Origin: Actinomadura sp. KC216
GTDB lineage: Bacteria > Actinomycetota > Actinomycetes > Streptosporangiales > Streptosporangiaceae
Length of the DNA: 39,918 bases
Assembly (NCBI RefSeq): GCF_004348535.1
Contig: NZ_SMJX01000042.1
Location: 1 to 39,918 of the forward strand
Direction: 5' to 3'
A program made the translations under genes and the position numbers. Shown in pieces: positions 17,061-25,674 of this stretch. The notes below the pieces were generated by a model. That model saw nothing but the letters and a program-made list of their open reading frames with translations. It searched no databases and was not told where the DNA came from. Every line of letters starts with the position of its first letter. Position 1 is the first letter of the stretch.

Positions 17061-18643
17061 CGCCTCGTATGTCTCAGGCACTCGTTCGGCCCGGCGCCGA
17101 TGACCCGTTCGGGCAGGCCCTCCACCACGCACGCGAGCTGGCCGACCGTCTTACCGCCCGAGGGCTACGCGCCTCGGCCGCACCCCACGTGGGGAGCCCT
17201 GCGGGCGCGATGGCAGTCGCCGCGCAGCGCATGGACGTGATCCCGATCGCGGGCCGGTTGGTGGTGCTGCTGCCGAGCCCTCATAACCCCGGCGAGCTGC
17301 TCTGGCATTGGCCGCGGCTCTATCGCGGGCACGAGCACACCGGGGCCTGCTGGTTCCAACCATTCAGCCAGGCCGATGCCTACGACGACACCGCCGATCG
17401 GATCTCCGCAGTGATCGATGCGAAGGTGCGTCGCCGTAGGGATGCCAGCGAGCTGCAGGCGCCGATCGGACGGCCGAACGGCGAGGTGGGCGAGCGGCTA
17501 GTGCTCGACGTCATCGGCCGTCCGCTGCACAAACTGGTGTACCGGCAGTTGATGGTGCTGGATGCGACGCAGAAGGGCGTGGAGGATCCGGCGCTGCTGC
17601 GCCGCCTGTATGAGATCGATCATCTGGCGATGCGGACGTTGCGGGGGCTGGAGCGGATCGCGGTACTCGGCGGGGTCAGGCCGCGGGAACTGCCGGAGCC
17701 GCTGCCGTTGGCGACGGTGCTGCGGATGGCGGCCTCACAGGTCGAGTACTACTCGCGCGTGCGGATTCCGCCGCCGGGGGTCGAGGTGGAGCTGCCGCGG
17801 GATGCCGCAACCGAGATCACCCTGCTGCTGGCCGAGCTGATCGAGAACGCGACCCGGTTCTCGCCCCCGGACACCGAGGTGCTGGTGACCGTGGTGCCGA
17901 CTTCTTCGGCGGGACTGAGCATCAAGATCGCCGACCGGGGGCTGCCGGTAGCCCAGCACGAGCGGGCCGCGTTGAATCGGTTGCTGACCGAGCCGGACTC
18001 GGCCGACCTGCGCGAGCAGATCGTCGATGGGCCGATCGGGTTGATGGTGGTGGGGCGGCTCGCCGAGCGTCACGGCGTGCGAGTGGTGCTACACCCGCGC
18101 TCCGGTGGTGGAACGCGGGCCGTGGTGGAGGTGCCGGAAGCGCTGCTGCCGGAGCCGCAGTTGCCGCCGGTGGCCGCTGCACCGGCCGCCGCGCGGGTGG
18201 TTGCAGATGTATCCAACGCTGCGGTCGAGGCAGTGACCGAGCCGACGCTCGCTCCCCTGACGGGCTCAGCCCCAACTGCAGCCGTCGAGCCGGTCGAGGC
18301 TGCCGAAGCGCTTCTTCACCGCGCCGACCTGGCGTCCCGTTCCGGGCGAATGTCGGCGCCCGAGACCGAACCGTCGGCTGAACCGGATGGGGGTCTTCCT
18401 CCGCTTCCCCGGAGGGCCGGGGCGCACCGGCGGGCCGGAGCACTCCAGGCGACGGGCGGGTCCGACACCACCAACGAGCCCGCCAGCAGCACCGCCACCG
18501 GTGCCGGTGCTGATGCCGGGGCCGCAGCCGCGTTCCTGCAAGGTGCCCACGATCCGGCCGACCGTGCCGACGGCCATGCGAGCGGAAAGCCGCCGCTCCT
18601 AGACACATCTTCCGACCCGCCTCCCGATCCGGCTACGAACTGA
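17057..18643 (+). CDS. CvnA-like histidine-kinase-type ATPase, soluble form
   Basis: 528 residues. The central part follows CvnA proteins of conservons: LLRRLYEIDHLAMRTLRGLE (about 180-200, with the DHLA histidine), ITLLLAELIENATRFSPPDT (N box, about 255-274), IKIADRGLPV (G1) and GPIGLMVVGRLAERHGVRV (G2). The last 150 residues are rich in Ala, Pro and Glu and look disordered. Typical CvnA proteins have membrane segments and a nitrate/nitrite-sensing-like outer domain. Here they are absent, and residues 1-115 form a different domain (GAMAVAAQRMDVIPIAGRLV, LLWHWPRLYRGHEH). The protein should thus be cytoplasmic. ATG 17057 overlaps the methyltransferase stop. Confidence 0.85.
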   Translation: MTPRMSQALVRPGADDPFGQALHHARELADRLTARGLRASAAPHVGSPAGAMAVAAQRMDVIPIAGRLVVLLPSPHNPGELLWHWPRLYRGHEHTGACWFQPFSQADAYDDTADRISAVIDAKVRRRRDASELQAPIGRPNGEVGERLVLDVIGRPLHKLVYRQLMVLDATQKGVEDPALLRRLYEIDHLAMRTLRGLERIAVLGGVRPRELPEPLPLATVLRMAASQVEYYSRVRIPPPGVEVELPRDAATEITLLLAELIENATRFSPPDTEVLVTVVPTSSAGLSIKIADRGLPVAQHERAALNRLLTEPDSADLREQIVDGPIGLMVVGRLAERHGVRVVLHPRSGGGTRAVVEVPEALLPEPQLPPVAAAPAAARVVADVSNAAVEAVTEPTLAPLTGSAPTAAVEPVEAAEALLHRADLASRSGRMSAPETEPSAEPDGGLPPLPRRAGAHRRAGALQATGGSDTTNEPASSTATGAGADAGAAAAFLQGAHDPADRADGHASGKPPLLDTSSDPPPDPATN

Positions 18644-18716
18644 CCTGCTCCCGAATCCGCCCCAAGGCCGTCCTGCGGATCTGCCGCGACATCAGCACAG
18701 AAGAGAAGGGACGACG

Positions 18717-19217
18717 ATGACGAGTCCTCCGCCCTCCATCACCCCTGCCGAGCCGCGCAGCGGCACCGGTGACCTGGGGTGGTTGCTGGTCAACTTCTTG
18801 GAGGAGGTGCCCGGCGTCGACGCCGGGGTGCTGGGCACCCTGGACGGGCTGCCGCTGGCGTCGGCCGGACTATCCGAGGCTAAGTCCGCACATCTCGCCG
18901 CAGTCGCCACAACGCAGAACTCCGCTGGCAAGGCCGGAGGAAACATCATCGACCCGCCGGGCGGCGACGTCGAACTCGTGATCGTCCAGCTGAGCCGCAG
19001 GTATGTGTTCGTGATGAACACCCAGCAGGGCACGACTGGCGACACCGCCGTCGCGGGAACTCTGCTGACCGTGCTGGCCGCCCCCGACGTCGACACCCGC
19101 ATGGTCGGCAACGAGATGGCCGCCCTGATCAAGAGCGTCGCCAGGCATCTGGGCACCACAACCCGCACCGCCACCGCTGACGGCAGCGTCAACGCTGGAC
19201 CCGGCGATGAGGCGTGA
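18717..19217 (+). CDS. Roadblock/LC7 domain protein (CvnB-like)
   Basis: 166 residues. It has the roadblock pattern LGWLLVNFLEEVPGVDAGVL, GTLDGLPLASAGLSE, HLAAVATTQNSAG, then VELVIVQLSRRYVFVMNTQQ and VARHLGT near the end. In conservons CvnB partners the CvnD GTPase and the CvnA kinase-like protein and is probably a GTPase regulator, like MglB. AAGGGA lies 6 nt before ATG 18717. It follows the CvnA-like gene by 73 nt and overlaps the DUF742 gene by 11 nt. Confidence 0.88.
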   Translation: MTSPPPSITPAEPRSGTGDLGWLLVNFLEEVPGVDAGVLGTLDGLPLASAGLSEAKSAHLAAVATTQNSAGKAGGNIIDPPGGDVELVIVQLSRRYVFVMNTQQGTTGDTAVAGTLLTVLAAPDVDTRMVGNEMAALIKSVARHLGTTTRTATADGSVNAGPGDEA

Positions 19218-19590
19218 ACCGCCGGGTCGGACGTGGATCACCCAGGACGTCCCCGATGTCGTACGGCCCTACATGGTCACCGGGAACCGCACCCGCCCTC
19301 GGCACCGCACCGAGCTCGACACGGTGCTGACCGCCACCACCCAGCCCGTGCCCGATGGGACGCTGCAGCCCGAGGCCGCCCACGCGCTGCTGCTGTGCCG
19401 GAAGCAGCAACGCACGCTCGCCGAGGTCGCGGCCACGATCAAGCAGCCCGCCCTGGTCACCAAGATCATCGTGTCGGATCTGATCGACCAGGGTGCGCTG
19501 GCCGCCCACCCCCACGCCGACCTCAACTACCCCAGTCGCCACCTGCTGGAGGACGTGCTCGCCGGCCTGACCGCCTTGGACGCCACATGA
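19207..19590 (+). CDS. DUF742 family protein (CvnC-like)
   Basis: 127 residues: VRPYMVTGNRTRPRHRTELD at the start is the common N-terminal signature of DUF742. A winged-helix-like core follows: EAAHALLLCRKQQRTLAEVA, ATIKQPALVTKIIVSDLIDQ, GALAAHPH, then HLLEDVLAGLTAL. DUF742 proteins are the third conservon component, of unclear biochemical role, possibly a small adaptor. The start lies within the end of the roadblock gene and the stop overlaps the GTPase start (ATGA), so all three are translationally coupled. Confidence 0.88.
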   Translation: MRREPPGRTWITQDVPDVVRPYMVTGNRTRPRHRTELDTVLTATTQPVPDGTLQPEAAHALLLCRKQQRTLAEVAATIKQPALVTKIIVSDLIDQGALAAHPHADLNYPSRHLLEDVLAGLTALDAT

Positions 19591-20219
19591 CCGCGCCCAC
19601 CACCCAACCCGGACCCGGCGCGGCCGCGCACCTGGCGCTCAAGATCGTTGTTGCCGGGGGCTTCGGGGCCGGGAAGACCACACTGATCGGTTCGATCAGC
19701 GAGATCGAGCCACTGACGACCGAGGAGATCCTGACCGAGGCCGGGGAGCCGATCGATTCCCTGGACGGTGTGCACGGCAAGGTGACCACCACGGTGTCGC
19801 TGGACCACGGCCGCCGCACCCTCACCGTCCCGGAGCCTATGATGCTCCAGCTCTTCGGCACGCCGGGCCAGGACCGGTTTCGATTCCTGTGGGACGACCT
19901 GAGCCAGGGTGCGGTCGGTGCAGTAGTGCTGGCCGACACCCGCCGCCTGGCCGACAGCTTCCCCAGCATCGACTACTTCGAGGAACGTGGCACGCCATTC
20001 GTGGTGGCGTTTAACCACTTTGACGGCGCCGACCGCTACACCACCGGTCACGTCCGTAACGCGTTGGATTTGCCCGAGCGGGTGCCGGTCGTGGACTGCG
20101 ACGCCCGGGACTTCGGCTCGACCCTCACTGTGCTGAAAACCCTCGTCCGTCACGCCTTGGCCTGCCTCACATCCCCTTCACCGAATCAACCGGCCGACCG
20201 TCGGGCGGCCCACTCGTGA
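19587..20219 (+). CDS. CvnD-like small GTPase (MglA/ATP-GTP-binding family)
   Basis: 210 residues. The P-loop is VVAGGFGAGKTTLIGSISEI (about 22-41). Then come TVSLDHGRRTLTVPEPMMLQ with LFGTPGQDRFRFLWDDLSQG (switch II, TPGQ) and GAVVLADTRRLADSFPSIDY. The base-recognition loop appears as VAFNHFD, replacing the canonical NKxD, which is usual in this family. It should bind GTP and interact with the roadblock protein. The ATG overlaps the DUF742 stop and the gene's own stop overlaps the GAF gene start (GTGA). Confidence 0.9.
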   Translation: MTAPTTQPGPGAAAHLALKIVVAGGFGAGKTTLIGSISEIEPLTTEEILTEAGEPIDSLDGVHGKVTTTVSLDHGRRTLTVPEPMMLQLFGTPGQDRFRFLWDDLSQGAVGAVVLADTRRLADSFPSIDYFEERGTPFVVAFNHFDGADRYTTGHVRNALDLPERVPVVDCDARDFGSTLTVLKTLVRHALACLTSPSPNQPADRRAAHS

Positions 20220-20905
20220 CTCCAGGGAGCAGCACCTTGAGCTACGACTCCTACCTCGGGTTGCACGTCGGCGACCGGGCGGCGCGGGACGCGGCGATCC
20301 GGCAGCGGGCCCGTCTGCTGACCGGTCTCGGGCTCGCCGGGCTGGAGCAGGACGACGAGTTCGACGAGTTCGCCGCCGAGGTGGCGGCACGGTTCGCCGC
20401 CGAGTTCGGCGAGGTCGCCGAGAGCCTGTACGCGATGGTCAACCTGATCAGCACCGAGCAGGTGTTCGCCGGTCTGCACAATCCGCCCGGCAAACCGCCG
20501 GTGGGTCGGACCATGAGCCGCGACCACGGGTTCTGCCCGGAGGTCGCCGACCGGGGCCGGGCGCTGGTGCTGTCGGACGTGCTCGCCGCGCCACGCTTCG
20601 CGTCCAATCACGTCGTGGACGCGATCGGCATCCGCACCTATGCCGGAGCCCCGCTGGTCGACCAGCACAGCGGCGTGGTCTTTGGCACCGTGTGCGTCAT
20701 CGGCGACCACCGGATGCCCGACGAGACCGAACACGCCTCCCTCGCCCTCATCAAGGAACGCGGCGCGAGCCTGATGAGGCTCATCGAGCAGCGCACCGCG
20801 CTTCCTCGACCGGGCCGGTCCGGCGAGGAACACACCAGCAGCAACCCGCCCAGCGGCCGGGATCCAACCCTGGATTCGGATACCACCCGCATCCGGGGTG
20901 ATTGA
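20216..20905 (+). CDS. GAF domain protein in conservon-like operon
   Basis: 229 residues. After an acidic helical N-terminus (DDEFDEFAAEVAARFAAEFG) the protein has a GAF fold: SLYAMVNLISTEQVFAGLHN, MSRDHGFCPEVADRGRALVL, SDVLAAPRFASNHVVDAIGI, RTYAGAPLVDQHSGVVFGTV and CVIGDHRMPDETEHASLALI. The FCxEV cysteine motif is common in GAF proteins that read out small ligands or redox state. The C-terminal 35 residues are probably disordered. GTG 20216 overlaps the GTPase stop, so it belongs to the operon. It may provide the sensory input that the soluble kinase lacks. Confidence 0.85.
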   Translation: MTPGSSTLSYDSYLGLHVGDRAARDAAIRQRARLLTGLGLAGLEQDDEFDEFAAEVAARFAAEFGEVAESLYAMVNLISTEQVFAGLHNPPGKPPVGRTMSRDHGFCPEVADRGRALVLSDVLAAPRFASNHVVDAIGIRTYAGAPLVDQHSGVVFGTVCVIGDHRMPDETEHASLALIKERGASLMRLIEQRTALPRPGRSGEEHTSSNPPSGRDPTLDSDTTRIRGD

Positions 20906-20960
20906 GGTCTGCCGGGCCCGATCACCCGGCAGCGATCCCACGAAGAAAGGGAATGGTGCT

Positions 20961-22184
20961 GTGTTCGAGACCGATGATCACCAGGAGCTACGCAGAGCCG
21001 TCCGCGCCTTCGCCGGGCGTGAGGTCGCGCAGCGCGTGGCCTGGATGGAGTCCACCCAGTCCGTCGATGTCGCGACCTCCACCTCGATCGCCCGGCAGGG
21101 GTGGATCGGGGTGACCATCCCCCAGGTGTACGGCGGTATGGGCGCCGGGCACCTGGCCAAGACCATCATCATCGAGGAACTGGCACGGGTGTCGGGCGCG
21201 ATGGGCGCCATGGTCCAGGCCTCCCAGCTCGGTACCGCCAAGATCCTGCACTTCGGCACCGAAGAGCAAAAGCGGCTGTGGCTGCCGCAGATCGCGGCCG
21301 GGGATTGCCTGCCCACGATCGCGGTGACCGAGGAGGAGTCGGGCGGCAACGTGCTGACCATGCAGGCCACCGCCCGCCGCGACGGAGACTACTGGGTGCT
21401 GAACGGCCGCAAGCTCTACATCGGCAACTCTCACCTCGGCGGCCCGCACGGCGTCATCGTCCGTACCGGGCCCGTCTCGGCCGGGTCCCGGTCGCTGTCG
21501 GCGTTCCTGGTCGAGAACACCCGGGTCGGCCTGCACACGGTCAAGCACCAGCCGTCCCTGGGCCTGCACGGATTCAGCTTCGGCGACCTGGTCCTGGAGA
21601 ATGTGCGGGTCCCGGCCGAGAACATGATCGGTGACGAAGGCGACGGCCTGAACGTCGCCTACAGCTCCAGCGTCCTGTACGGGCGCCCTAACCTGACGGC
21701 CGTCGCGCTGGGCATTCACCGGGCGCTGCTGGAGGAGACCGTCCAGTTCGCCACCCAGCGCCATCGCCGGGGCGAGCCGCTGGCCAAGCTGCCCACGGTC
21801 GCGCACCGGATCGGACAGATCAATGAGCGGGTGATGACCGCCCGCACCCTGGCCTACCAGGCCGCGCGCATGCTCGACCTCGGACACCCCTGCGATGAGG
21901 AGTTGATCAGCGCCAAGTACCGGGGCGTGGAGTCGCTGCTGGCGTCGGCCCTCGCAGCGATGAAGATCCACGCCGCCGCCGGGCTTCGCAAGGACCGGCC
22001 CCTGGAACGCCTGGTCCGCGACGCCTTACACATCGACGCGCCCGCCGGGACCGGCGACATCCAGCTGCACCGCCTGGCCGAGTCCGCGCTGGGCGAAGGC
22101 AAGGGCCAGTGGTCGCGGCACCTTGCCGCAGTGACCGCGCTACCGCCCTCAGACCAAGCCCGGGCACCGGAGCACGCCGCCTAG
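20961..22184 (+). CDS. Acyl-CoA dehydrogenase family flavoprotein
   Basis: 407 residues with a complete acyl-CoA dehydrogenase layout. The N-terminal helical domain is HQELRRAVRAFAGREVAQRV. The middle beta domain has CLPTIAVTEEESGGNVLTMQ, YWVLNGRKLYIGNSHLGGPH and GLHGFSFGDLVLENVRVPAE. The C-terminal helical domain has YGRPNLTAVALGIHRALLEE, RTLAYQAARMLD and GDIQLHRLAE, near the site where the family has its FAD/adenine contacts. The catalytic base cannot be placed without alignment. GTG 20961 has AAGGGA about 8 nt upstream. It is in the place of the cytochrome P450 (CvnE) found in many conservons, so it could be the redox output of the operon; that is inference. Confidence 0.88.
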   Translation: MFETDDHQELRRAVRAFAGREVAQRVAWMESTQSVDVATSTSIARQGWIGVTIPQVYGGMGAGHLAKTIIIEELARVSGAMGAMVQASQLGTAKILHFGTEEQKRLWLPQIAAGDCLPTIAVTEEESGGNVLTMQATARRDGDYWVLNGRKLYIGNSHLGGPHGVIVRTGPVSAGSRSLSAFLVENTRVGLHTVKHQPSLGLHGFSFGDLVLENVRVPAENMIGDEGDGLNVAYSSSVLYGRPNLTAVALGIHRALLEETVQFATQRHRRGEPLAKLPTVAHRIGQINERVMTARTLAYQAARMLDLGHPCDEELISAKYRGVESLLASALAAMKIHAAAGLRKDRPLERLVRDALHIDAPAGTGDIQLHRLAESALGEGKGQWSRHLAAVTALPPSDQARAPEHAA

Positions 22185-22304
22185 ACGCCCTCCCCGCTTG
22201 CCGCGCCCGGGAAAGGGCTCACCCGCAGCCCACTGCGCCAGCCCCACCCAAGCCCTATCTGGGCGTACAGGAACCCTGTCCTCTAAACAAGGAACCCCCT
22301 GACG

Positions 22305-24896
22305 ATGACCGATACGACACCACCGGCCCCTTCTACCGATCGGTGGGCCCACCAGCCTCTGGCCGTCGCCGCCATCACCGCGGCCTTGAGCGCGGGAGGC
22401 CGCGCTACGGGCGAGTCGGCGTGCGGAAGCGGCAAGTCGCGGATCGCGGCCCAGGCGGCGGCTCGATTGGCGCCCGATGGGCGGGTGCTGGTGACAGTGC
22501 CGACACTGGAGCTGGTCGCGCAGATGCTGGCGACCTTCGCCGAACACGGCGGGCCACTGGGCCGGGTGGTGGCGGTGTGCTCGGACGCCGAGGTGGTGTC
22601 GGTCGGCGAGGTTGAGCTGGGCGAGGCGGCGGTGACGACCGACCCCGCGCGTCTGGCCGAGCTGACCGATGTTCCGGGCCGGGTGACGGTGCTGTGCACG
22701 TATCAAAGCCTGGGCGTGCTGGCGGTTGCGCACGCCGAGTACCGGATGCCGAGCTGGGCCCTGGTGGTGATCGACGAGGCGCACCGCACAGCCGGCCGGG
22801 CCGGGCGGTCCTGGGGGCTGATCCATGACGACGTGGTCATTCCGGCCGCGCGGCGGCTCTACCTGACCGCGACCCGCAAGATTCTCGGCGCCAGCGGGGA
22901 CGACACGGTCGTGTCCATGGACGATGAGAAGGTCTATGGGCCGGTGGTGTTCCGCTTCACCACCGCGCAGGGCATCGAGCGCGGACTGCTGGCCGACTAC
23001 GAGCTGCTGGTCGTCGTGGTCACCGACGAGCAGGTCCGTGCGCTGGCCAGCGACGAGGACCGTCTGCTGCGGGTCGGTGCCACCACGATCAGTCCGCGGG
23101 CGTTGGCCACCCAGGTCGCGGTCCTGCGGGCCGCCCGTGACTACGGCATCCGTGCCGCGATCACCTTCCATAACCGGATCGCCGACGCCCGGGCGTGGGC
23201 GGCCGCGCTGCCGCACGCGTGGAAGTTGATGCCCGCCGATCAGCGTCCGCCCGCGGTGTCGGCGCTGCACGTCCACGGCGGCCAGGCCATCGGCGAGCGC
23301 CGCCGGGCCCTCGGCAGCCTCCGCGGCGCCCATCACGACGGGGGTGATCTGGTCCGGGTGGTGTGCAACGCGCGGGTGCTGACCGAGGGCGTGGACGCGC
23401 CCGCGGTCGACGCGGTGGCATTCATCGACCCGCGCGACAGCATGATCGACATCGTGCAGGGCATCGGGCGGGCGTTGCGCACCGGTGGCCGCACCGACAA
23501 GGTCGCTCGGGTCATCGTCCCGGTGCTGCTGGGCCCCGAGGAGGACCCGCAGTCGGCGCTGGACGGGTCGGCCTATGCCCAGGTGTGGCGGGTGATCCGG
23601 GCGCTGCGCGCGGTCGATGGCCGGCTGGCCGTCCGGCTGGACACCGCCCGGCAATGGCTGGGACAGACTCGCCCCACCGACGCGGACACGCAAACCGATA
23701 CCGACGATCAAACCGGTGATGACGGCCAGGAGGATCCGCTGGAGCTGTGGGACTGGCTAAAGGTCAGCGGTGTGCCCGTCCCCGAACAGTTCGCCCGCGC
23801 CATCCAGGTCCGCGCCGTGCGGGGCGCCTCACCCTCGTGGCTGGAGTTCTACGGCCTGGCCAAGGCCCACTACCAGGCCCACGGGAACCTTGAGATCACC
23901 GTCGACCACCAAACCCCCGACGGCACGAAACTGGGCGAATGGGTCCGTAACCAGCGCCGGCACCGCGCCCGGCTCGACTCGCGGCAGATCGAGCTGCTGG
24001 AGGAGATCGGGCTGGAGTGGGACAGCCCGATCAATCGGTCCTGGCGCAAGGGCGTCGCCGCGGCCCGCGCCTTCGCCGCCGCCCACGACAACTCGCTGCG
24101 TGATGTTCCCAAGTCCTGGGAGCACGACGGCGTGCAGCTGAGCCGCTGGCTCACCACCCGGCGCCGCGAGCTGCGGGCCGGGAAGCTGGCCGACCGGCGC
24201 CGCGCCGAGCTGGACGCGATCGATCCGACCTGGCACCTCAGCAGCGCGGAGGTCTGGGAACGGCACTACGACACCGCCCGCGCGTTCCACGCCGAGCATG
24301 GGCACCTGCGCCCGGACCCCGACTACCGCACTCCCGAGGGCGTGGACCTTCCACGCTGGCTGGAGGTGCAGCGCAGACTGCGCGTCGGCGGCGTTTTGGC
24401 CCGGGAGCGGGAAGACCGCCTCGCCGCCATCGACATGCCCTGGACGTTGAAACAGGAGGACTGGCGGCGCGGGCTGGCCATCGCCACCCAGTACGTCACC
24501 GAACACGGCAACCTCGACGTGCCCACCAACGGCGACTACGACGGGTTCCCGCTGGGGGCCTGGTTGCAGAACCACCGCAAGCAGGTGGGCACCGGCCGCC
24601 TGCGCGCCGAGCGGATGCAAGCACTCAACGCCCTCGATCCCGCCTGGCACACCCGCCGAAGTACACACGCGCGCTGGGACAGCAAATACCAGGCCGCCCG
24701 TGACTACGTCGACAAGCACGGTCACCTTCCCCGACGCGGCAGCCCGGCCCCCGAAGGCATCGACTTCCGCAAATGGCTCGTGCAGCAACGCCAAGACGCC
24801 CGGAGCGGGCGGCTGGCGGCCGACCGCATCGCCAAGCTCGACGCCCTCGATCCGAACTGGCGCATCGACGCCCGCGCCAACCAGAAAGAAAGCTGA
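22305..24896 (+). CDS. DEAH-box helicase with five C-terminal helicase-associated (HA) repeats
   Basis: 863 residues. The SF2 core has ACGSGKS (Walker A, 39-45), VVIDEAHR (156-163), YLTATRK (motif III) and a second RecA domain ending in IDIVQGIGRALRTGG (motif VI). From about residue 510 to 855 there are five HA domains (PF03457 type), each starting with a pattern like YxxAxxYxxxHGxLxxP and ending in RxxxLxxLDPxW: WLEFYGLAKAHYQAHGNLEI, WRKGVAAARAFAAAHDNSLR, WERHYDTARAFHAEHGHLRP, WRRGLAIATQYVTEHGNLDV, WDSKYQAARDYVDKHGHLPR. Such proteins are common in actinomycetes and plasmids; their DNA or RNA target is unknown. AAGGAA lies 10 nt before ATG 22305. Confidence 0.88.
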   Translation: MTDTTPPAPSTDRWAHQPLAVAAITAALSAGGRATGESACGSGKSRIAAQAAARLAPDGRVLVTVPTLELVAQMLATFAEHGGPLGRVVAVCSDAEVVSVGEVELGEAAVTTDPARLAELTDVPGRVTVLCTYQSLGVLAVAHAEYRMPSWALVVIDEAHRTAGRAGRSWGLIHDDVVIPAARRLYLTATRKILGASGDDTVVSMDDEKVYGPVVFRFTTAQGIERGLLADYELLVVVVTDEQVRALASDEDRLLRVGATTISPRALATQVAVLRAARDYGIRAAITFHNRIADARAWAAALPHAWKLMPADQRPPAVSALHVHGGQAIGERRRALGSLRGAHHDGGDLVRVVCNARVLTEGVDAPAVDAVAFIDPRDSMIDIVQGIGRALRTGGRTDKVARVIVPVLLGPEEDPQSALDGSAYAQVWRVIRALRAVDGRLAVRLDTARQWLGQTRPTDADTQTDTDDQTGDDGQEDPLELWDWLKVSGVPVPEQFARAIQVRAVRGASPSWLEFYGLAKAHYQAHGNLEITVDHQTPDGTKLGEWVRNQRRHRARLDSRQIELLEEIGLEWDSPINRSWRKGVAAARAFAAAHDNSLRDVPKSWEHDGVQLSRWLTTRRRELRAGKLADRRRAELDAIDPTWHLSSAEVWERHYDTARAFHAEHGHLRPDPDYRTPEGVDLPRWLEVQRRLRVGGVLAREREDRLAAIDMPWTLKQEDWRRGLAIATQYVTEHGNLDVPTNGDYDGFPLGAWLQNHRKQVGTGRLRAERMQALNALDPAWHTRRSTHARWDSKYQAARDYVDKHGHLPRRGSPAPEGIDFRKWLVQQRQDARSGRLAADRIAKLDALDPNWRIDARANQKES

Positions 24897-25239
24897 ATAG
24901 ATGATCAAGTTCAGTGAAGGCGCGGTGTCGAGCAACGGCGATCAGCGACACCGGACAGCTGGTCCCGGCGTCCGCCACCGCCAACCGACACACCAGCACC
25001 CGACCGGGTGAGCCGCCGCACGCCAGCCCGCCCCGTGGCGAGCCAGCCCATGCGGCCTCGGCTCGGCCGTGGCGCCGCACCTGCCCCCAGGGCAAACGTG
25101 GACCACCAAACGAGTACTCGCAACGCCGTCCCTCTTGCCGAAACCAGATGGCCGCTCCGTCCCCGCCCTCATCCACGTCGGCCGCTTTCCGGCGGCCCAG
25201 CCAGCGCGCCCCAATTCTGATCACCGCTTGGAGAGAACT
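24897..25239. other. Intergenic region downstream of helicase
   Basis: 343 bases with no recognisable gene on either strand. GGAGAG at its end serves the small gene at 25240. No clear terminator hairpin was found after the helicase stop. Confidence 0.4.
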
Positions 25240-25524
25240 ATGAGGAACCCCGCCGAAATCGGCGACTGCCCATACCGCACCGGCGACCAGCATGCGGACC
25301 TGTGCCCGGCACCCCGGCTTTCCGCGAATCGCCGGGACGCTTCCCAAAGCCCAGCCATCGAACTGCTGCTGTCAGCCCCCGACGACCAGCTGGGGTCGTG
25401 CGCGGACCCGTTGCTCCGTGCCTCCACCCGCCTGCGCGCCTGGGTGACCAACCTGGCCACGGCGGTGCGCCGATCCCAGTCCCCGCTGACCCGCCGAGCA
25501 CGGCACAAGCGGGCCCGGAGGTGA
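25240..25524 (+). CDS. Small hypothetical protein (94 aa)
   Basis: Starts ATG 25240 with GGAGAG 5 nt upstream, which is the main reason to accept it. It begins MRNPAEIGDCPYRTGDQHAD and ends with a very basic RRARHKRARR tail. No domain is recognised; the composition (Arg, Ala, Ser, Pro) could also arise by chance in GC-rich DNA. It precedes an unknown gene coupled to a STAND NTPase gene and may belong to the same transcript. Confidence 0.35.
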   Translation: MRNPAEIGDCPYRTGDQHADLCPAPRLSANRRDASQSPAIELLLSAPDDQLGSCADPLLRASTRLRAWVTNLATAVRRSQSPLTRRARHKRARR

Positions 25525-25674
25525 ACCCGGGGGGCCAAGCCGCCACGACGGCCCAGCCCCGCCGCCGTTCTGTCGGTGGTATTCGCCCGCGGGCGCTTCC
25601 AACACCCGTCACCGGCAGCATCGGCCGCCGCCAAAGCCGAGCATCGCCCAGTCCACGAAACGGAGCCATGTCGT

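Noticed and set aside
20961..22184. A cytochrome P450 (CvnE) at the end of the conservon
   Set aside because: No P450 heme motif is present; the gene is an acyl-CoA dehydrogenase.
22149..23711. Minus-strand open frame of 520 codons
   Set aside because: Antisense to the helicase; no recognisable motif, while the plus strand has Walker A and DEAH.
24625..25347. Minus-strand open frame of 240 codons after the helicase
   Set aside because: Overlaps the helicase end and has no domain or ribosome site.
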